Positions 5,471 to 8,529 of a DNA stretch of 8,529 nucleotides are shown here, piece after piece. This stretch comes from Spartobacteria bacterium. Its GTDB lineage: Bacteria; Verrucomicrobiota; Verrucomicrobiia; Chthoniobacterales; Chthoniobacteraceae. Location of the stretch: positions 1-8,529 of the forward strand of contig JANXZI010000211.1 of NCBI GenBank assembly GCA_025355595.1, in the 5' to 3' direction. A program made the position numbers and the translations under genes. The notes under the pieces are model-generated. The model made no database searches and had not been told where the DNA came from. It saw only the letters and a program-made list of their open reading frames with translations. Each line of letters begins with the position of its first letter. Within the stretch, counting starts at the first letter, position 1.

Positions 5471-6176
5471 GATTTTTTCCGCGCTCGGCACGCTCTGCTT
5501 CCCGCCGCACTGCGCGGCGTGCAAGGCGGAGACCGGGCCCGGCATTCACGTCTGCGCCGAGTGCGCGGAAAGTGCGCAGCGCATCGAGACACCATTCTGC
5601 CAGCGCTGCTCGCAGCCGTTCGACGGCGCGATCACGCAAGAGTTCACCTGCGCAAACTGCGCCGGGCGCGAACTTCATTTCGTGTGCGCCGTCGCCGCGT
5701 ATCTCAGCCACGGAGTCGTCCGCAATTTTATCCACGCCTTCAAATACGAGCGGCAATTTCACCTTCGCCGCCCGCTCGCCGACTGGCTCGCGCACACGCT
5801 TGATGACCCCCGCATTTCCGCGCCCCCATTCGACGCACTCGTGCCCGTCCCCCTGCACCACATCCGTTTCCGTGAACGCGAATTCAACCAGGCCGCCGAG
5901 CTCGCCGCGCTCGTCTCGCAGCGCTGCGGCATCCCGGTGTCGCACGCGCTGAAGCGCACCCGCTACACCTCCACGCAGACGAAACTCGATCGCCACGAGC
6001 GAATGGAAAACTTGCGCGGCGCCTTCCGCGTGCGCCACACTGCGCGCGTGAAAGAACGACACCTCGTCCTCGTTGACGACGTCTTCACGACGGGCTCGAC
6101 CGTCGAGGAGTGCTCGCGCGTGCTGATGCGCGCCGGCGCGGCCTCGGTGCGAGTCATCACCGTCGCCCGCGGCTAG
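5445..6176 (+). CDS. comF: ComF family phosphoribosyltransferase-like protein
   Basis: This 243-residue protein has the complete ComF layout. An N-terminal double zinc ribbon carries paired cysteines at 23/26, 37/40, 52/55 and 69/72. A type I phosphoribosyltransferase domain follows, with VPVPLHHIRFREREFNQ at 133-149, TQTKLDRHERMENLRGAF at 177-194 and the PRPP-binding loop VLVDDVFTTGST at 208-219. ComF is a cytoplasmic protein needed for DNA uptake in naturally competent bacteria such as Bacillus and Haemophilus, where it acts with the ComFA helicase or the replication-restart machinery on incoming single strands. Many non-competent bacteria also have it, so it does not prove competence here. 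The ATG at 5445 gives the standard N-terminus just ahead of the zinc ribbon and overlaps the protease gene by 26 bases. accD follows after 67 bases. Confidence 0.92.
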   Translation: MSVATITRRIFSALGTLCFPPHCAACKAETGPGIHVCAECAESAQRIETPFCQRCSQPFDGAITQEFTCANCAGRELHFVCAVAAYLSHGVVRNFIHAFKYERQFHLRRPLADWLAHTLDDPRISAPPFDALVPVPLHHIRFREREFNQAAELAALVSQRCGIPVSHALKRTRYTSTQTKLDRHERMENLRGAFRVRHTARVKERHLVLVDDVFTTGSTVEECSRVLMRAGAASVRVITVARG

Positions 6177-6188
6177 CCCCGCAAGAAC

Positions 6189-6257
6189 ATGAACGCCCGC
6201 AACATCATCATCCTCCCAGCCCAGCGAAAACCAACCGCTGCCCATGCCAGAGCCTGA
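6189..6257 (+). CDS. possible 22-codon leader ORF overlapping the accD start
   Basis: An ATG 12 bases after the comF stop opens a 22-residue frame (MNARNIIILPAQRKP, then TAAHARA) ending in TGA at 6255-6257, 12 bases past the assigned accD ATG and 13 bases before the alternative accD ATG at 6271. It fills the only gap in the operon. Three ATC isoleucine codons in a row are the one notable feature. It may be chance. If translated, it could couple comF to accD or regulate accD by overlap. Confidence 0.15.
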   Translation: MNARNIIILPAQRKPTAAHARA

Positions 6258-7113
6258 CCCTTCCAATCCCATGGGAATTTTCTCCAAGCCGGTCTTTACC
6301 TCCGGCAAAAAACGCGAGCTTCCCGCCGGCCTGTGGACGAAATGTCCAAGCTGCGCGGAAATCATCCACAACCTCGAAATCGAGCGCAACGTCCGCATCT
6401 GCCCGAAGTGCGAGCATCACTTCGCGCTCAGCGCGAGCGATCGCCTCGAGTTGCTCCTCGACGAGGGCACCTTCGTCGAGCACGACGCGAAGCTCACCTC
6501 CGTGGACACGCTGAAATTCACCGGCCAGGCCAGCTACATTGACCGCCTGAAAAAATACCAGAAGGCCACCGGCCTCCTCGACGCCGTCATCACCGGCCTC
6601 GGCAGCATCGAGGGAAAAAAGGTGAGCATCGCCGTGATGGATTTCCGGTTCCTCGCCGCCACGATGGGCAGCGTCGTCGGCGAAAAAATCACCCGCGCCA
6701 TCGAGCGCGCGACCGTGCAGCGGCTGCCCGTGATCATCATCAGCGCAAGCGGCGGCGCGCGTATGTACGAGGGGATGCTCTCGCTCATGCAGATGGCAAA
6801 AACCTGCGGCGCACTCGCGCGCCACTCGGATGCAAAGCTGCCGTACATTTCCGTGCTCACCGATCCGACCACCGCGGGCGTGATGGCCAGCTACGCGAGT
6901 GTCGGCGACATCATCATCGCCGAGCCGAAGTGCATGATCGGCTTCGCCGGCCCGCGTGTCATCCGCGAGACCACGCACCAGGAATTGCCGCCGGGATTCC
7001 AGACTGCGGAGTTTTGCGTCGAGCACGGCCTCGTGGACATGATCGTGCATCGCAAGAAAATGAAGGAGACGCTCGCGAGCCTGCTCGGGTATCTCGTGCC
7101 AGCAGCGGTGTGA
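6244..7113 (+). CDS. accD: acetyl-CoA carboxylase carboxyltransferase subunit beta
   Basis: With AccA this subunit forms the carboxyltransferase of acetyl-CoA carboxylase, moving the carboxyl group from biotin to acetyl-CoA to make malonyl-CoA, the first committed step of fatty-acid synthesis. The 289-residue protein has the bacterial AccD zinc ribbon, Cys34/Cys37 and Cys53/Cys56 (CPSC and CPKC). The crotonase-fold core follows, with VMDFRFLAATMGSVVGEK at 131-148, SASGGARMYEGMLSLMQM at 167-184, LTDPTTAGVMASYA at 205-218 and GFAGPRVIRET at 233-243. In the GGARM motif the usual following Gln is Tyr, a mild change. The ATG at 6244 is listed, but the in-frame ATG at 6271 (MGIFSKP) gives an N-terminus more like other AccD proteins and is a real alternative; neither has a clear Shine-Dalgarno. 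The stop overlaps the folC start by four bases (GTGA). Confidence 0.95.
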   Translation: MPEPDPSNPMGIFSKPVFTSGKKRELPAGLWTKCPSCAEIIHNLEIERNVRICPKCEHHFALSASDRLELLLDEGTFVEHDAKLTSVDTLKFTGQASYIDRLKKYQKATGLLDAVITGLGSIEGKKVSIAVMDFRFLAATMGSVVGEKITRAIERATVQRLPVIIISASGGARMYEGMLSLMQMAKTCGALARHSDAKLPYISVLTDPTTAGVMASYASVGDIIIAEPKCMIGFAGPRVIRETTHQELPPGFQTAEFCVEHGLVDMIVHRKKMKETLASLLGYLVPAAV

Positions 7114-8342
7114 ACTACCGCGAGGCGCTCGGCTGGCTCTACGGCCTGCAAGTCCACGGCATCACGTTCGGCCTCGAAAAGACCCGCCGTCTCTGCGACG
7201 CGCTCGGCATCGAGACGGTGAGCGGTGAGAAGCGCCGCTTCATCCACGTCGCCGGCACGAATGGCAAAGGCTCCGTGTGCGCGCTGCTCGCCGCGGTGTG
7301 CGCCGCTGCGAAGCGCCGCACGGGACTCTACACTTCGCCGCACCTCGTCAGTTTCCGCGAGCGAATCCGGCTCGGAGCGAACCAGATTCCCGAGGAGCAC
7401 GTCGCCGAATGGCTCACGAGAATCCGCGACATCATCGCGGAATGGGAGTACGCGCCGACGTTTTTTGAAATCACCACCGTGCTCGCCCTCGCGTGGTTTC
7501 AGCAGCAGAACGCAGAGATCGTGATCCTCGAGACCGGCATGGGCGGCCGCCTCGACTCCACAAACATTGTCACGCCCGTCGTCTCCGTCATCACGCCCAT
7601 CGGCCTCGATCACATGCAGCATCTCGGCGACACGCTCGCCGCCATCGCGGGGGAAAAGGCCGGCATCATCAAGCCTGGCGTGCCTGTCGTCTCCGCGCCG
7701 CAGCAACCAGATGCCGAAGCTGTCCTCCGCACGGCCGCGGAAGTTGCGGGCGCGAGGTTGCAATTCATCCGCCAGCCGATCGGAGCCGACTGGCCGCTTG
7801 CGCTCGCCGGCAGCCATCAGCGCTGGAATGCCGCGCTCGCATTCGCCGCACTCATCGAGTCCGGCCTGCGTCCCGATCCGCGCATCGTGCGCGAGGCATT
7901 TGCGAATGTGCAATGGCCCGCGCGTTTCCAGCGCGCCGGTGATCGGACAGTGATTGACGGCGCGCACAATCCCCACGCCGCTGCGCAGCTCGCCGCGACA
8001 TGGCGCGAGGAATTTCACGGCGAAAAAGCCACACTCATCCTCGGCATCCTCGCGGACAAGGACGCGCCCGGCGTGATCGCCTCACTGCTGCCGATCACTG
8101 CGCGGATCATCAGCACACGGGTCCGCAGCCCGCGCGCATTGCCTCCCGGTGAACTCGCCGCGCTCATCCGCGTGCAATCGCCCGTCATGCCGGTGAGCAT
8201 TGCCGAGACACTCGAAGCCGCGCTCGCCGACGCGCGCCCCGACGGCACGCGCACGCTCATTGCAGGTTCACTTTTTCTCGCGGGCGAAGCGCTCATTCGC
8301 CTCGGCCTCGCTGATGGCGAGCACGAATGGAGCGCGCAGTAA
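7110..8342 (+). CDS. folC: bifunctional folylpolyglutamate / dihydrofolate synthase
   Basis: This 410-residue Mur-ligase-family enzyme adds glutamate to folates (folylpolyglutamate synthase) and in many bacteria also makes dihydrofolate from dihydropteroate. Conserved motifs are in order: HGITFGLEKTRRL (16-28), P-loop GTNGKGS (49-55), TSPHLVSFRERI (75-86), FFEITT (118-123), ILETGMGGRLDSTN (139-152), GLDHMQHLGDTLAAIAGEKAG (split at 165-175 and 176-185), HQRWNAALA (236-244) and DGAHNP (283-288) at the start of the C-terminal glutamate-ligase domain. Whether it has both activities cannot be read with certainty. The start is GTG at 7110, overlapping the accD TGA as GTGA; the encoded NYREALGWLYGL is the normal FolC N-terminus, so this is well supported. 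accD-folC adjacency is known from many bacteria, including E. coli. The gene ends at a TAA followed within 10 bases by the palindromic region. Confidence 0.95.
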   Translation: MNYREALGWLYGLQVHGITFGLEKTRRLCDALGIETVSGEKRRFIHVAGTNGKGSVCALLAAVCAAAKRRTGLYTSPHLVSFRERIRLGANQIPEEHVAEWLTRIRDIIAEWEYAPTFFEITTVLALAWFQQQNAEIVILETGMGGRLDSTNIVTPVVSVITPIGLDHMQHLGDTLAAIAGEKAGIIKPGVPVVSAPQQPDAEAVLRTAAEVAGARLQFIRQPIGADWPLALAGSHQRWNAALAFAALIESGLRPDPRIVREAFANVQWPARFQRAGDRTVIDGAHNPHAAAQLAATWREEFHGEKATLILGILADKDAPGVIASLLPITARIISTRVRSPRALPPGELAALIRVQSPVMPVSIAETLEAALADARPDGTRTLIAGSLFLAGEALIRLGLADGEHEWSAQ

Positions 8343-8350
8343 ACCGTAGG

Positions 8351-8388
8351 CGTGGGCAGAAGCCCATGTCCGCACTCTCCCGAGTGCG
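8351..8388 (+). terminator. tandem hairpins just after folC, possible transcription end
   Basis: TGGGC-AGAA-GCCCA (8353-8366, extended by a G-T and a C-G pair to 8351-8368) is followed two bases later by CGCACTC-TCCC-GAGTGCG (8371-8388), a perfect 7-base stem. Neither has a T-run, so these are not classical intrinsic terminators. They could end or protect the operon transcript, or belong to the repeat region that continues to the right. Confidence 0.35.
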
Positions 8389-8428
8389 CCCAGAGCCTGT
8401 CATGCCCTTCGTGGGGATCATCCGCTGA

Positions 8429-8507
8429 GGGCCAAAGGCCCGAAAACATGCCAGCCCAGGGCAACGCCCTGGGTCGTGGGAAACAAAAGTCAAAGCCCTG
8501 AAAGGGC
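8429..8507. repeat. cluster of short GC-rich palindromes (REP-like)
   Basis: Three further perfect hairpins follow: GGGCC-AAA-GGCCC (8429-8441), CCCAGGGC-AAC-GCCCTGGG (8455-8473, an 8-base stem) and GCCCT-GAA-AGGGC (8495-8507). Loops are all three bases. Spacers such as CGAAAACATGCCAG and TCGTGGGAAACAAAAG join them. Repeats of this type, with CCCAGGGC..GCCCTGGG and GCCCTGAAAGGGC cores, are to my recollection frequent between genes in Verrucomicrobiota and Planctomycetota. Copy number cannot be judged here because only one copy is visible, and the element may continue past the window edge. Confidence 0.6.
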
Positions 8508-8529
8508 GGCCTCATCTTGTCGCGCCCCT

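Noticed and set aside
5412..6398. 328-codon minus-strand open frame opposite comF and the accD start
   Set aside because: Antisense shadow of two clear genes with no domain of its own.
6891..8018. 375-codon minus-strand open frame opposite accD and folC
   Set aside because: Antisense to conserved enzyme cores; composition is typical of a shadow frame.
8015..8515. 166-codon minus-strand frame crossing the folC end and the palindromic region
   Set aside because: The N-terminal part is simply the translated palindromes and the rest is antisense to folC. Such repeat translations are often annotated as hypothetical proteins in error.
1..8529. CRISPR array, tRNA, rRNA, transposase or phage genes
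   Set aside because: I looked for regularly spaced direct repeats, tRNA-like sequences and integrase or transposase motifs on both strands and saw none.

Overview
This is a GC-rich bacterial chromosome window carrying ordinary core genes. The gene content, the weak or absent Shine-Dalgarno sequences and the runs of short GC-rich palindromes between genes fit a member of the Verrucomicrobiota (PVC group). I infer this from general resemblance; no rRNA or other marker gene here fixes the taxonomy.

Left part (1-1257, minus strand): an iron-dependent (group III) alcohol dehydrogenase, followed 23 bases downstream by the first 22 codons of a PIN-domain protein cut off by the window edge. A 375-base divergent intergenic region (1258-1632) separates these from the plus-strand genes. 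It holds a possible tiny membrane-protein ORF, a long interrupted inverted repeat and a perfect 12-base palindrome.

Middle part (1633-3992, plus strand): a secreted protein of unknown function with a region resembling the RlpA double-psi beta-barrel, then a terminator-like hairpin with a T-run. Next come the DNA polymerase III delta-prime subunit (holB) and, overlapping it by an ATGA, a small four-helix membrane protein. holB lacks the zinc-binding cysteines and has a degenerate P-loop. A nested inverted-repeat element of about 114 bases (4005-4118) sits between this pair and a convergent minus-strand gene for a 94-residue protein of unknown function. The last codons of that gene lie inside the element.

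Right part (4574-8342, plus strand): a compact four-gene run of CPBP-family membrane protease, ComF-like phosphoribosyltransferase, acetyl-CoA carboxylase beta subunit (accD) and folylpolyglutamate/dihydrofolate synthase (folC). The first two overlap by 26 bases, and accD and folC share a GTGA. The accD-folC pair is a widespread bacterial arrangement linking fatty-acid and folate metabolism. The final 187 bases are non-coding and packed with five short hairpins typical of dispersed palindromic repeats.

I found no convincing previously undescribed multi-gene system. The most unusual items are the two palindromic repeat regions, the stripped-down delta-prime subunit and the unrecognised secreted and small proteins. 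There are no recognisable tRNA or rRNA genes, no CRISPR array and no transposase.
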